A stretch of DNA of 64,000 nt, taken from Arctopsyche grandis (taxonomy: Eukaryota; Arthropoda; Insecta; Trichoptera; Hydropsychidae). Below are positions 48,510-59,000 of this stretch, piece after piece. The stretch covers positions 24,235,205-24,299,204 of the forward strand of contig NC_135361.1 of assembly GCF_051622035.1 (NCBI RefSeq). Direction: 5' to 3'. Within the stretch, counting starts at the first letter, position 1. The number at the start of each line of letters is the position of its first letter. The position numbers were made by a program, and so were the translations under genes. A model generated the notes under the pieces. That model made no database searches. It worked only from the letters and a program-made list of their open reading frames with translations, and was not told where the DNA came from.

Positions 48510-50495
48510 TTAAGCTCCGGTGCCGAGGGCTTCTTGAAGTTTTCTCCTCGCTCTGTTTACTCTATCCTCTTGTTTACGAATGTCGTCTTCTGCTACGCTG
48601 ACAGCTTGAACTAGCGGCTGTTCCGGATTGAGGAATACACCCGGGTTCTGAGATATAGCGGTTTTGGAGCCGGTTTGTCCTAAAATCAACAACATAAAAC
48701 ATCAAAAACGATCCAAATTTACATATACAGTAGAACCACGATTATCCAGATTGTTAAAAACAAAAACAAATTTTACAATTTTGCTACTTTGAAATGCATA
48801 ACATAAAAAAATCGAAAATAAGACAGGGAAATGAGTCAGTTGTCTTCAAAATTCAATGCTCAAAGGACGTTTGTTTCTTGAAAATTTGATTGCGATTTAC
48901 ATATTTATTTTGAATATTACCAACCAATATGGAAAAGAAAAAAAATAATAAAACGTGTTGTATTATCATTAACCGTTTGCCCGCGGCCGTCTGCTATGGA
49001 AGCTTTGCGCGACAAGTCTGTAGCGCGGTTGTCTTCCATAGAATTTCTGAACTTTGCACGGGATTTTGAGCCTTATATGCGCCTATTTCAACTGTTTTAA
49101 GGTTCAAAATTGGTTGAATTTATTACTGAGAGTTGAATGCCATCTATTCAATTTGCTTAAAATTAATATATACCAGTCAAAATTAGTTTTTTGTGGAACC
49201 ATACTGAAACCTCGTTTATGTGACGTCACGTCTGTTGAACAATGGCGACGATACGTCTCAATTGTATGAAGAATGGTTATTTGACAATTAAGCTAAAACT
49301 ACGAGATATATTATGTATTTTATTGTTTAAAATAATACTTTATGTGTTAATTAACATATCTGGTTACTTGAGTTAATATTAAAATCTGTATTTAAGGTCG
49401 AAAACTCGATTGCCAAATTTGCGAAAAAGGTGCCGCGTACAGGGCTTGTTCGCTATATTTATTGCCGCGGACAAAGGGTTAAAAGACAGACTAGATATAC
49501 ATAATCAATGTTTTAAAAGCGGTGTCTTAAGAATTTTTTTATCAAATAAATACAGTGTAGGAACGTCAACGATCTCGGTTATAAAGAAAACCAAGTGAAA
49601 AAATTATACTGATTCTTTAATGTCAGAAGACAGAAGTCGAAATGTGTATTTTTATGTGGTTCATTCAAAGGCGATCGTCCGGACAGCCAATATATGGGTC
49701 ATTATTTTATGTAAAGTATTCGCGATTTGGCAGCTTCAAAAAGAACAGCCAACATTAAACAACAATCCATAATTGAATTTCTTAATAAGGAATAGTTTGA
49801 TATTAATCTACATGTTATTAAATATGTAAATGTAGACAAATAAAAATTATTCATACTGAATGTACACGTCTTTCCCTGTCAATTGTGATATTTTCGATTA
49901 TCCGGACTACCTTCATCCCCAATTAATCTGGATAATCAAGGTAATACAATAAAATAACTACAATGAATACCTGTCACCGGTTGAGGTGTCACATGAAGAG
50001 CAGTCGCCAACGCTTGTATCGTCGTAGCTTCACTTATATACGGACCGATCGACTTGATGCCTTTCGGCAAAGAAGCACCTCCTAACACACCCCAAGAGTC
50101 ACAAGCACTCAAACCCTACAAACCAAACGAATCAGTTTAGACATTTGACGTTAGAACTTTCACTTTTGATGTAAATTCCGATCTATACCTCTAATCGCTT
50201 CTCCCAAAACAACTGTTTCGGCTTGTCTTGGGGCCCTTGTTTAAAGTCGGTTTTCACTTTGCTCTCTTGGGTCTTGTAAACGGTTACGGGCTGTTTGAAA
50301 ATAGACGCTGTTTGTCGTATCGGCGGAACTAAGGATGCATCTGATCTCACACCACGGCTGAAGTGTAAAAAAATCAATTTATTAAACATCAGTGTGAAGT
50401 TTATATAATATATAAAGTGTAAATCATGCATAAAATAAGATATAACTACTGTGACTTATAATTAAAAGCAATAAAATAATAGTACGTCATCTTCC

Positions 50496-50560
<65 letters not shown>

Positions 50561-53500
50561 AATTAAATTTCTGAAAGATTTCGTACGAGATGATGCGAAA
50601 TTCGTCTTTAAGCATACGAGTCCGAAATCTTTCAGTTATGTAATAATAAACACCATGCAGATTTATCGATATATATTCCTAGTGTTTTCAATAAATCATC
50701 ACTCAAATTAAATATACAAATATAAATAAATAAAATAAGATGTGCGAAGATTGTGTTATGGCGCAAAAAATAAAAGAAAAGTTTGAAATTTATTGCAGGT
50801 GAAGCAAAAAACTAAATAACAAAAAAAAAAGGGGACAAGCAAAGTTTTGCTATCGTTCAATGCATTTTTTTCCATATCATTCAAAAAGCAAAATGAAATA
50901 TTATACAAAGAAAAAATATATATATACATTAAAAAATAAATGAACAATATAATAATATATATATATTTTTAGAGGTAAGTATACAATGTTTTTAGGAACC
51001 TGTAATCGAATTGTGTGCCGCGGGGTTTTCTGCTTTTCCGTAATAATAGCGAGTTAAGTCGTCCCTGTTGAAAGTCAAAGCACGCAAGGTCCAAGCTGTC
51101 TCCGAGATATCGCGCCAGCTGTGGCTTGCTGCGAAACTTTTTGCCGGACGGACTGTCAATAACAAAATGAGCGTACTTTTAATGTGATGAAACTACATAC
51201 AAGTGCTCTACACGAGATCCGCAAACTGCATCGAAACGTCACACTCGACATTCGAAAGTTCGGTTTCGCTCGTTCTGGACGAACCCTATACACAACACGA
51301 GAACATTTCTGAATTCTTCGTTCAAACCCTTCGGTAATAATATCTATTCTTTGGACAGTACTGAATAACAAATAAATCAAACTTTTGGCCATATATTTTT
51401 GTTTGTTTTCTCATTTGATGAAACGTGAGTGAGTTTTTCATTGATATGGGCGAAAACACACTGAGTGGTATGGGACGGCACGTGTCTCGTTGTGCACGTG
51501 TATGCAGCCAACAAGTTTCTCCGACATATCTTCAAATATGGGAGTCATTGCTATCGATCACTGTCAAGCTTGGATAAAATTTCACCGAAAACTCTCCAGG
51601 GGGTGATTTTTGGGACTGTATAGCATGAATTAGGGCTAGGGATGCTGCGTTTTTTTAGAAGTATCTTAAAAAAACACGTACCGTGTACCATTCAGTGTGT
51701 TTTCACCCTAAGAATCCGTTTATTTATGACATAATATATATTTTTTAATTCAAAGTCATGACCCAACCTTTGGCAGTTTCCAAATATGAAAGCTTTTAGC
51801 TTCTAAGCAAGGCTGTGGACTTGGAGACGAAAAAAATTGACCGACTCCTATTTATTATTATTTTAATTAATAGTATTACGGTATGAATCAACTAGTCTCT
51901 AATTTTATTGTTGTAAATCGACTAATAAATTGAAATATAATAATAAATATATAAGAAATCATTGAATTGCACGTATTTTGATATGGCTAAAACCGATGTT
52001 TCCTCCGACTCACACTTTTTTTAATTAAATTGATTTGTTTATGTATAAAAATCATACACATATACTATGAATGTACTAACTTTTTAATTATACCCATTTA
52101 ATTACCAATAATTCAATAAATTGGGTTACATATCAAATTAAAGTAATTTTTTTAATTCTTTTTATATTTTATATTTTGAAAATCAGTATTATTATTATTA
52201 CTAATCATTTTATACGTTGGCAAGAAAGGTCCATCTTATTAAAATCGTTCCAAATTGGAGTCGAATTGTAAAATAAAGCCGTTATCGGAGTCGGTAAATT
52301 TTGATCGGACTCCACAGTCTTGTTTCGAAGCTGGCGACGTAGTTCATAAGATTGATAACGAAAAGCTGCCTAGAATTGGGGCATGATATTGAACGGCACT
52401 GTTCAAAAACACTTGAATAAACATATACTCCAACACCCTAAAGGCACGTTATCTGTAAATAAATATTAAATCGGATAAGGCAGCTGTTGAGTAGAGGATT
52501 ATACTAAAAAACTTTGAACTCGGGCTCACTTTATACCTATAGATAAGACCCACTTGAGACTTGTCTTCAATTCAATATGATAAAGCACCCAACGGAAGTG
52601 GGAGTGACATTTATATAACAGGGGAAAAATAATACAAAAATTAAAAAATTCATTTTGAATGAATAACATGAAGATTACAGGTTTTTCATTCCAAATTGAA
52701 ACTTTTTCATTGACAATTTGAAATGAAAAACCTATAAATACATACATATGTATTGTCAAATCCTGTTGAGTAAAAATAATGAAATTGTAAGAAAACATAA
52801 TCACGATCATATTATCTTCTTTTCTTACACTTTTTTGATGAATCGATTCAGTACATTCATATAATATAAGTTGACCATTTTTTTTTTCAAATTGAAAACC
52901 AGGACATTTTATCAACAACAAAAAAATAACTACTTCTAAATACCTCTATTATTAAAAATCAACATAAAGAATTAATTTTCTTTAATGCTCTTATAAAATT
53001 CTACACAGAACTGGTTAAAATTATTCTTATCAATTAGCAAACATTTTAAAGTTTAAGCATTCAATATTGCGTTTTATCACTTGATCATATAATGTTCATC
53101 GAAGAAAAAAGTCCTTCGGCAGATGCATATATTCCTGGTAAATAAAGACAATATATTTATGACCAATTTGTTAACATTTTTGATGAAGGCTTTGTATATT
53201 TCAATTCATCTATTACAGCGGTTTCCAACCCATAGTACGTGACAAAAAATCAATGAATGATTTACAATCATAAATAGAAATATTTTTTACATACTTAATA
53301 AACCTTATTACTACAATTAATCATAGTCGATGAATTCATTTATATTATTTTGTAAGGAGATTTAATTAAGAAAAGAAATTATGACGAAATAGTTTACTAT
53401 TAGATTGGCCATGTTTAAGCGGTTTTATATTACAAATACACTAGTACTCAATAAAAAAAACTAATATTTTGTAATAGTAAAATAAAATCAGTACAAATGG

Positions 53501-54071
53501 TCAACTTAATATAATATGTATTGGAAAAGTTTCGTTCGCCTTTTAGAACTTACAACTTACAACGAGGTGTACCATTCTGCACGTTCGCCAAAGTTTGAAA
53601 AGTTTCAGTCGAGACTGATTTCATTCAAGTGTCCGAGTAGATGGCCTAGAAAACAGTGTGAATAAAAATGTGTAGACTAGTGTTAAACCTGTAGTAGAAA
53701 ACGTCGACTTTCCCGGCGGAGAGTCCTGTTTTCCTGGGGACTTCCTCCCGCTGCCAGCCCTTGGGCAGCGCCGAGCACTCGCTCTTGCGGCGGTCTCCGC
53801 TGGCGACCGCGTTGGAGTTGGAGTTGGAGTTGGAGTTGGAGTTGGAGTTGGAGTTGGAGTTGGAGTGGGAGTTGGAGTGGGAGTTGGAGTGGGAGCTGGT
53901 GCTGGTGACCATCTCGAAGGGCTGGTCGGCCGCGACAGTGGAGGCAGTGGCGGCGGCCGCCGAAGAGGAGGAGACGGTGGAGGTGGAGGTGGAGGTGGGG
54001 GTGGGGGTGGGGGTGGGGGGGGCCGTCAGGTTGGCGCCCCCGCCCGTTGCGCAAGCCACGCCGCTAGACAT
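48510..54071 (-). CDS. MBD2/3: Methyl-CpG-binding domain protein 2/3 (NuRD subunit)
   Basis: MBD2/3 proteins link DNA to the NuRD chromatin-remodelling and histone-deacetylase complex. Five exons read 54071-53689, 51152-51000, 50357-50189, 50115-49971 and 48679-48510. All introns are GT-AG and the phases give 339 codons plus stop. Residues 1-90 are low-complexity (Pro-Thr, Ser-Thr-Ala, then a His/Asn-Ser repeat encoded by an expanded GAGTTG tract). The MBD starts near residue 94: CSALPKGWQREEVPRKTGLS, then SPSGKKFRSKPQLARYLGDS and LACFDFQQGRL. Exon 3 has SLVPPIRQTASIFKQPVTVY, the MBD2/3-specific region that contacts NuRD partners, and PKQLFWEKRLEGL. Exon 4 has LPKGIKSIGP and the helical ALATALH. 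Exon 5 ends in the coiled coil EDDIRKQEDRVNRARRKLQE, which in relatives binds p66/GATAD2. The C-terminal acidic tail of vertebrate MBD3 is absent. Introns 1 and 4 hold transposons. Confidence 0.95.
48728..49945 (+). mobile_element. Decayed pogo/Tigger-like DNA transposon in MBD intron 4
   Basis: The left end ACAGTAGAACCACGATTATCC lies after TA and matches the Tigger-type terminus CAGTNGAACCTCGATTATCC. The right end has CTGGATAATCAAGGT (49929-49943), the inverted equivalent, decayed at its tip. Inside, a transposase remnant runs from MEKKKNNKTC (48930) and resumes after the inserted MITE with KDRLDIHNQCFKSGV and KYSVGTSTISVIKK, the helix-turn-helix of this family. Near 49745-49790 AAKRTANIKQQSIIEFLNKE could be the C-terminal end. 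Most of the transposase is missing. Confidence 0.85.
48969..49482. mobile_element. piggyBac-type MITE nested in the Tigger-like element
   Basis: TTAA flanks both sides (48969-48972 and 49479-49482). The left end reads CCGTTTGCCCGCGGC and the right, inverted, CCCTTTGTCCGCGGC. It splits the pogo/Tigger reading frame between KTC...I and KDRLDI, so it inserted later. It is about 514 bp with no transposase. Confidence 0.85.
50497..50558. repeat. (AT)n microsatellite in MBD intron 2
   Basis: About 58 bases of AT alternation, which ends in GTATAATTA. Confidence 0.95.
51448..51708. mobile_element. TIR MITE in MBD intron 1 (261 bp)
   Basis: The left end GGGCGAAAACACACTGAGTGG is mirrored at the right by CCATTCAGTGTGTTTTCACCC. 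The similarity continues for about 38 bases (ACGTGT ... ACACGT). The GGGTGAAAACACACTG-type terminus suggests PIF/Harbinger, but the 3-bp target duplication cannot be confirmed. Confidence 0.75.
51809..52322. mobile_element. MITE with GGCTGTGGA ends in MBD intron 1 (~514 bp)
   Basis: The left end GGCTGTGGACTTGGAGACG with TTGACCGACTCC is mirrored by GGAGTCGGTAAATTTTGATC and GGACTCCACAGTC. GACTCC repeats occur throughout. This terminus type is common in hAT-like non-autonomous elements. No clean target duplication was found. Confidence 0.7.
52330..53688. other. Rest of MBD intron 1
   Basis: AT-rich. A 131-codon minus-strand frame at 52526-52921 is hydrophobic and compositionally biased, with no domain, so I do not call it a gene. 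Confidence 0.4.
53815..53893. repeat. Coding hexanucleotide repeat (GAGTTG)n in MBD exon 1
   Basis: On the plus strand, GAGTTG occurs about eight times in a row, followed by GAGTGGGAGTTG variants. On the coding (minus) strand this encodes alternating Ser and Asn, with some His. Such tracts vary in length between individuals. Confidence 0.95.
53990..54024 (+). other. G-quadruplex-forming run in MBD exon 1
   Basis: GGTGGGGGTGGGGGTGGGGG followed by TGGGGGGGG gives four or more G-runs of at least five with one-base loops, on the template strand of the MBD gene 45-80 bases after its ATG. On the coding strand it encodes Pro-Thr repeats. Confidence 0.75.
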
Positions 54072-54294
54072 GTCTCCACTTGACAGATAAGCGCGATAAG
54101 ATGCGAACTAACGGAAGTCGGAAGCGTTCGCGTCGTAACCGCGTTCACGGCGACCATGTTCAAATACGTCACCTTTCAATTTACAACTTATTTTATGTTA
54201 ATAAATTATTTAAGTCTAATGTTAGGTTACAGAGATCTGGAGCAACCACTGTTTTCAGTTACTCCACTCCAGCTCCACTCCGACACCTCAGTAC

Positions 54295-54507
54295 TAGGGA
54301 TCCCAAATATTCGAATATATTGGAATATATTCGAATATCAAATATCGAATAGTAGCTTTAAATTATTTATTTGTAGTTTTAACAAGTTGAAGATATTATT
54401 TAAGTTTTAAGAGAACCATTATCCGGAACATCAAATGTGCTGTAGATTAAAAATAAAAAGATAAGTTCGTATAAAAAGTATTCGAATATTCGGACTTGGG
54501 ATCCCTA
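54295..54507. mobile_element. hAT-type MITE (213 bp) with 8-bp target duplication
   Basis: The ends are TAGGGATCCCAAATATTCGA and, inverted, CGAATATTCGGACTTGGGAT. The flanks CTCAGTAC (54287-54294) and CTCAATAC (54508-54515) match at 7 of 8 bases. It lies upstream of the MBD start. A decayed copy is at 27796-28025. Confidence 0.9.
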
Positions 54508-54515
54508 CTCAATAC

Positions 54516-54800
54516 ATGCTCAACTCTGCTCTATGCTCCGAATAGCTTTAATTGGAATCATATTATTTATCATCTTTATTTATTTAATTTATTAATTTTA
54601 TTCATGTAAATATGATAAAATTGTATTTATAGTATAGGGGATGAACGAATGAGACGACTGGCATGTTGATGCACGTGCTTTTATTGGTTCGGTGATTACT
54701 AGTCAAATGTGAACCGGTCACAGGACAACCGGTCGCTCTAGATCGGTCACACGTGATCACCCGTCACACTAAAACTGGTCACGTTAGTAGTCCGTTTACC
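54516..54800. repeat. Spacer with degenerate ~20-bp ACCGGTCAC tandem motif (54705-54785)
   Basis: GAACCGGTCACAGGACAACC continues with GGTCGCTCTAG, GGTCACACGTG and CTGGTCACG at roughly 15-20-base steps. The units have diverged strongly. The rest of the stretch is plain AT-rich DNA. Confidence 0.6.
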
Positions 54801-54804
54801 GCCT

Positions 54805-54915
54805 TTATTATGAGAGCCAGAGACGGAGTGGTGTTAGTGCTCCGAACACGGCTGATTTGGTCCCAACTCGCAGGATGGTAACCGAAACTCCACCATGTCG
54901 TAGAGCCGCCACTAT
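54805..54915. repeat. Dispersed repeat R-B, copy 4
   Basis: TTGGTCCCAACTCGCAGGAT, AACCGAAACTCCACCATGTC and GTAGAGCCGCCAC align with copies 1-3. Confidence 0.75.
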
Positions 54916-54979
54916 AGATAATTTATTTATTATTAAAATATTTAATCATGAAAATTCATACACATGTATGTATGTAGAT

Positions 54980-55207
54980 CAGTAGCGGCTCGTGAAAATT
55001 CATATTGGTGGTGCTGCAGAGATAAATCAGGCTGTAGTAGCTCGTTAACCAAACTGGTGATCGAATGACAACAAAAATAGCATGCATATGTACTATACTG
55101 GGAGGTCTGCAACCCGCAGCCTATGTAAACGATAAAAATAGCATGCATTTGTACTGTACTGGGTGGGGGGACTGCAGCCCGCAGCCCATATGGACGAGCC
55201 GCCACTG
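54980..55207. mobile_element. hAT MITE (228 bp) with perfect 8-bp target duplication
   Basis: The ends are CAGTAGCGGCTCGTG and, inverted, CAGTGGCGGCTCGTC. The flanks are identical: ATGTAGAT at 54972-54979 and 55208-55215. Inside, a ~65-bp unit (AATAGCATGCATATGTACTA ... CCCGCAGCC) is duplicated in tandem. Confidence 0.95.
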
Positions 55208-55215
55208 ATGTAGAT

Positions 55216-55615
55216 ATGCACTATACTACACGGTGTGCACATGGTTGACTCAAACTACCATAGTAACAAGAATAGAGAAAATAATCAAGAATATAATTTG
55301 ATAAATAAAAATAAAGAAACCGCGCGCACACATTCATTTATACAAAACAACAATAATTAAAAAATAATATAAAACAAAATAATATAACCAAACTACATGA
55401 TGTGCCACATGTCAAATGATTCCAGGATAATAAACCATCAAATATTGAATTAATGATAAATTAAAAAAAAAATTTAAAAAATTCAGGTGTGACCAACCCA
55501 TGACTTTATCTATGTATTTGAGGAATATAAGAAGGTTACAAAACAAAATTCGATATTGAACCGTACAGACAGATTTAAAAAACTAATAATTATGATAGCG
55601 ATACAAATTGAGCGC
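55216..55615. other. AT-rich non-coding DNA
   Basis: No gene or element was recognised. Confidence 0.4.
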
Positions 55616-55619
55616 AAAT

Positions 55620-56165
55620 GTAAGGAAACTTCCACAAGACAAAAGTTCTACTTCTGGTTGTCGGATGATGTTCAAATTTTTTTTAATACTTAAAATCACT
55701 ATCAGTATTATACACATTAAATATCAAGAAAATAAAAATAATTTAAAAGGTCAAAATAAAATAATGAAATATTAAAAAAAAAAAAAAAACTACTTCCGGC
55801 TTACGAATTCTGACCAAAACGTTATCAGCTCTAAGTTAGTACATAAATAATACAAATATAAATTTTCAGCTTAATACGTTCAGGGTTGTGGACAGAATCA
55901 AGGCGACAAAATTTTTGACCTTTCTAAGAGGAAAAAATCCCCCTGGGTCCTGTTTATAAAATTAAATATTTTTTTTTTTTTTTTAACATATTGATACAAG
56001 AATTATACTTGAATTTTTTCGTGCCGAGCACACATGTTTAAGGAGTCGAAAAAATAGTGGAAGAAAAGTTGAACAAGAGTAAACTGCCACTTCCGGTTGA
56101 CGGATGCTTACCAAATTTTATAAATAACTTGGTATTAAGCTTAAACTTCTAGATATGAAATTTCA
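55620..56165 (-). repeat. CCGGAAGT-bearing tandem monomers, copy 2
   Basis: On the minus strand the motif occurs near 56093, 55795 and 55652. The intervening blocks (AAGCTGAAAATTTATATTTG, TTTCATTATTTTATTTTGAC) match copy 1 at 30.5-30.85 kb. This copy has at least three monomers of about 145-160 bp. It directly abuts the GC minisatellite. Confidence 0.7.
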
Positions 56166-56169
56166 GCAT

Positions 56170-57655
56170 GTAATTGACCTCGGCGCCCCCTGAGCCTTCG
56201 ACCTCGGCCCCCCTGAGCATTTGCCCTTTAAGGCTTCGTCATCGGCGCCCCCCAGAGCCTTTGCCCTCGGCACCACCAGAGCCTTTTCCCTGTAGGGCTT
56301 CGCCCTCAGCGCCCCCTCAACCTTTGCCCTTTAGGGCTTCGCCCTCGCCGCCCCCTGAGCCTTTGCCCTGTAGGGCTTCGCCCTCGGCACCCCCTGAGCC
56401 TTTGCCCTGTAGGGCTTCGCCCTCGGCGCCCCCCAGAGCCTGTGCCCTATAGGGCTTCGCCCTCGATGCCACCAGAGCCTTTGCCCTCAGTGCCCGCCAG
56501 AGCCTTCACCCTCGGCGCCCCCAGGGCCTTCGCCCTCGGCGCCACCAGAGCCTTTGCCTTGTAGGGCTTCGCCCTCAGCGCCCCCAAAGCCTTTGCCCTC
56601 GCCGCCCCCAGAGCCTTTACCCTGTAGGGCTTCGCTCTCGGCACCCCCTAGGCTTTTGCCCTGTAGGGCTTCGCCCTCAGCGCACCCAAAGCCTTTGCCC
56701 TGTAGGGCTTCGCCCTCGGCGCCACCAGAGCCTTTGCTCTGTAGGGCTTCGCCCTCGGTGTCCCCAGAGCCTTCGTCCTCGCCGCCCCCTGAGCCTTTGC
56801 CCTGTAGGGCTTCGCCCTCAGCGCACCCAAAGCCTTTGCCCTGTAGGGCTTCGCCCTCGGCGCCACCAGAGCCTTTGCTCTGTAGGGCTTCGCCCTCGGT
56901 GTCCCCAGAGCCTTCGTCCTCGCCGCCCCCTGAGCCTTTGCCCTGTAGGGCTTCGCCCTCGGCACCCCCTGAGCCTTTGCCCTGTAGGGCTTCGCCCTCG
57001 GCGCCCCCCAGAGCCTGTGCCCTATAGGGCTTCGCCCTCGATGCCACTAGAGCCTTTGCCCTCGGCGCCCCCAGAGCCTTCACCCTCGCCGCCCCCAAAG
57101 CCTTTGTCCTCGCCGCCCCCAGAGCCTTTACCCTGTAGGGCTTCGCCCTCGGCACCCCCTAGGCTTTTGCCCTGTAGGGCTTCGCCCTCGGCGCACCCAA
57201 AGCCTTTGCCCTGTAGGGCTTCGCCCTCGGTGCCACCAGAGCCTTGGCCCTGTAGGGCTTCGCCATTGGCGCCACCAGAGCCTTTGCCCTCGGCGCCCCC
57301 CAGAGCCTTTGCCCTGTAGGGCTTCGCCCTCGGCGCCCCCAGGGCCTTTGCCCTCGGCGCCACCAGAGCCTTTGCCCTGTAGGGCTTCGCCCTCGGCGCC
57401 CCCAAAGCCTTTACCCTGTAGGGCTTCGCTCTCGGCGCCACCAGAGCCTTTGCCCTGTAGGGCTTCGCCATCGGCGCCACCAGAGCCTTTGCCCTGCAGG
57501 GCTTCGCCCTCGCCGCCCCCTGAGCCTTTCAGCATGTTATTGCCCTCGGCGCCCCCTGAGCCTTTGCCCTGTAGGGCTTCGCCCTCGGTGCCACCAGAGC
57601 CTTTGCCCTGTAGGGCTTCGCCATCGGCGCCACCAGAGCCTTTGCCCTCGCCCAT
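56170..57655. repeat. GC-rich hairpin-forming minisatellite (~1.5 kb)
   Basis: The main unit is 39 bp (CCCTGTAGGGCTTCGCCCTC then GGCGCCACCAGAGCCTTTG), mixed with a 24-bp form lacking the first 15 bases. Each long unit contains CCCT-GT-AGGG, GGGC-TTC-GCCC and the palindrome GGCGCC. A 141-bp block is repeated in tandem at 56678 and 56819. A second block (TGTGCCCTATAGGGC) recurs after 575 bases and shifts frame. Both strands are open in long stretches because unit lengths are multiples of three, but no start or splice context supports a gene. The phrase CAGCATGTWATTG occurs at the left border (56165) and again at 57529. Confidence 0.95.
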
Positions 57656-58195
57656 GATAATTAATTTTATCGTCTAAAAAACATAAATTTCCATTAATAA
57701 TATTAACAAAAATTTTATGAATGTAAATATTTCAAAAAACGAAAAACGAACTTAAAACTAACAGAAAATAAAAGTTAAATTCTACCGACCAAAATGCAAT
57801 GCGAAACTGAAACGAAATGTAACTGGCCATCGCGGGTGGAGTGGGGGTAAATGCGATTGCATGTACATTTTACGTACATACGTAAGTCTCATGCTAGATC
57901 GATTTGACTACATTTGTATATGTTTAATTCTGTTAAAAATATATATTTTGTAAATATTCTATTTACATTAAAATGTTAAATTTTATTAAAATAATTAGTA
58001 TACATATATACATAAGTTTTCGCTTTTTTCAAATTCCATTATTTATTATGCAAAATATATACATTGATTATAATCCTCCAAATCCTTAATTAAATTCTGA
58101 TGAAGATAAATTGATTGATGAGTAATTTATGTGCATAAATAAAAAATTTAAACAAATAAAAGGCTTACGGATGGGTCCGAAAGTGAAATGGTCCA
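57656..58195. other. AT-rich non-coding DNA
   Basis: Nothing was recognised between the minisatellite and the foldback relative. Confidence 0.4.
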
Positions 58196-58196
58196 A

Positions 58197-58440
58197 AAAG
58201 CAAATATCGGAAGGCAAAGATCAAAAATCGAAAGATCTTAAGTCGAAAGATCAAAAAAAAAAGGGTGAATGGTAAATGGTACTATGTATATATAATATAT
58301 ATCAGTGGCATGCGGTGAAATTATCTCTCTTTTTGTCATATAGCCTTGTTTAATGTGCGCGCGCGGGATATGGGAGTAAAAGCCTGTTCCTCTTGTTCCT
58401 GTTGTATCCTGCTCGCGCAAATTAAGTGAGGATGTACGAC
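58197..58440. mobile_element. Single-arm relative of the 15.3-kb foldback element
   Basis: GCAAATATCGGAAGGCAAAG and GAAAGATCTTAAGTCGAAAG match the left arm. GTTCCTGTTGTATCCTGCTC and GCGCAAATTAAGTGAG match the right arm, so the left and right parts come from different arms with the middle rearranged. Confidence 0.8.
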
Positions 58441-59000
58441 GGGGGGAGAGAGACTTTTACCGCACGTCACTGATAAATATAGTAACCGTTTTTTATATGT
58501 ATGCATGATATACGAATATTTTCGACTTTTTCACTTCGACCTTTTCACGGTCACTCATTTTTTTTAAATATTCAAAGATAAAACACACCTTCTAAATTGA
58601 CATGACATCTTAACGCCATAACATCAAGCTCCATATTCATCTTCATTTCTTTGCACAATATTTAGAATGCACAAATATTCATTACAAAATACTTTTTCAT
58701 TATATGTAGTTTAAATTTAAATTCAAATACAGGAAAAAATTATATCGAAAACAAATGAATTTATAGTCACAGGTAAAAGAAAATTCCAAACCATTTAACG
58801 AGAATATTAATACGTAAATAAGCGAAGAACAAAACCGTGTCCGATAACTTTCGAGAAAAAATGGAAACTGACACCGCAAAAATTCTACAAACAATATTTC
58901 GCAAATCTTAAACGAATGGTACAATATGTACCTGCAGTTGTGAACGCTCGCGTTTCGAATAAAATCAATCGTCGAATTATCACTGTACTGCAATCAGAAT
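58441..59000. other. Non-coding DNA
   Basis: I see no coding frame with a recognisable product here. Confidence 0.35.

Noticed and set aside
52526-52921. 131-codon minus-strand frame in MBD intron 1
   Set aside because: Hydrophobic AT-driven composition without domains; lies wholly inside an intron of a gene on the same strand.
53761-54090. 109-codon plus-strand frame of Glu-Leu repeats, and a Gly-rich 72-codon frame
   Set aside because: Antisense shadows of MBD exon 1 repeats.
56174-57677. Long frames on both strands of the minisatellite (Pro-Ser-Ala-rich on plus, Lys-Gly-Ala-rich on minus)
   Set aside because: They arise because repeat units are multiples of three. There is no consistent start, splice context or frame across the array.
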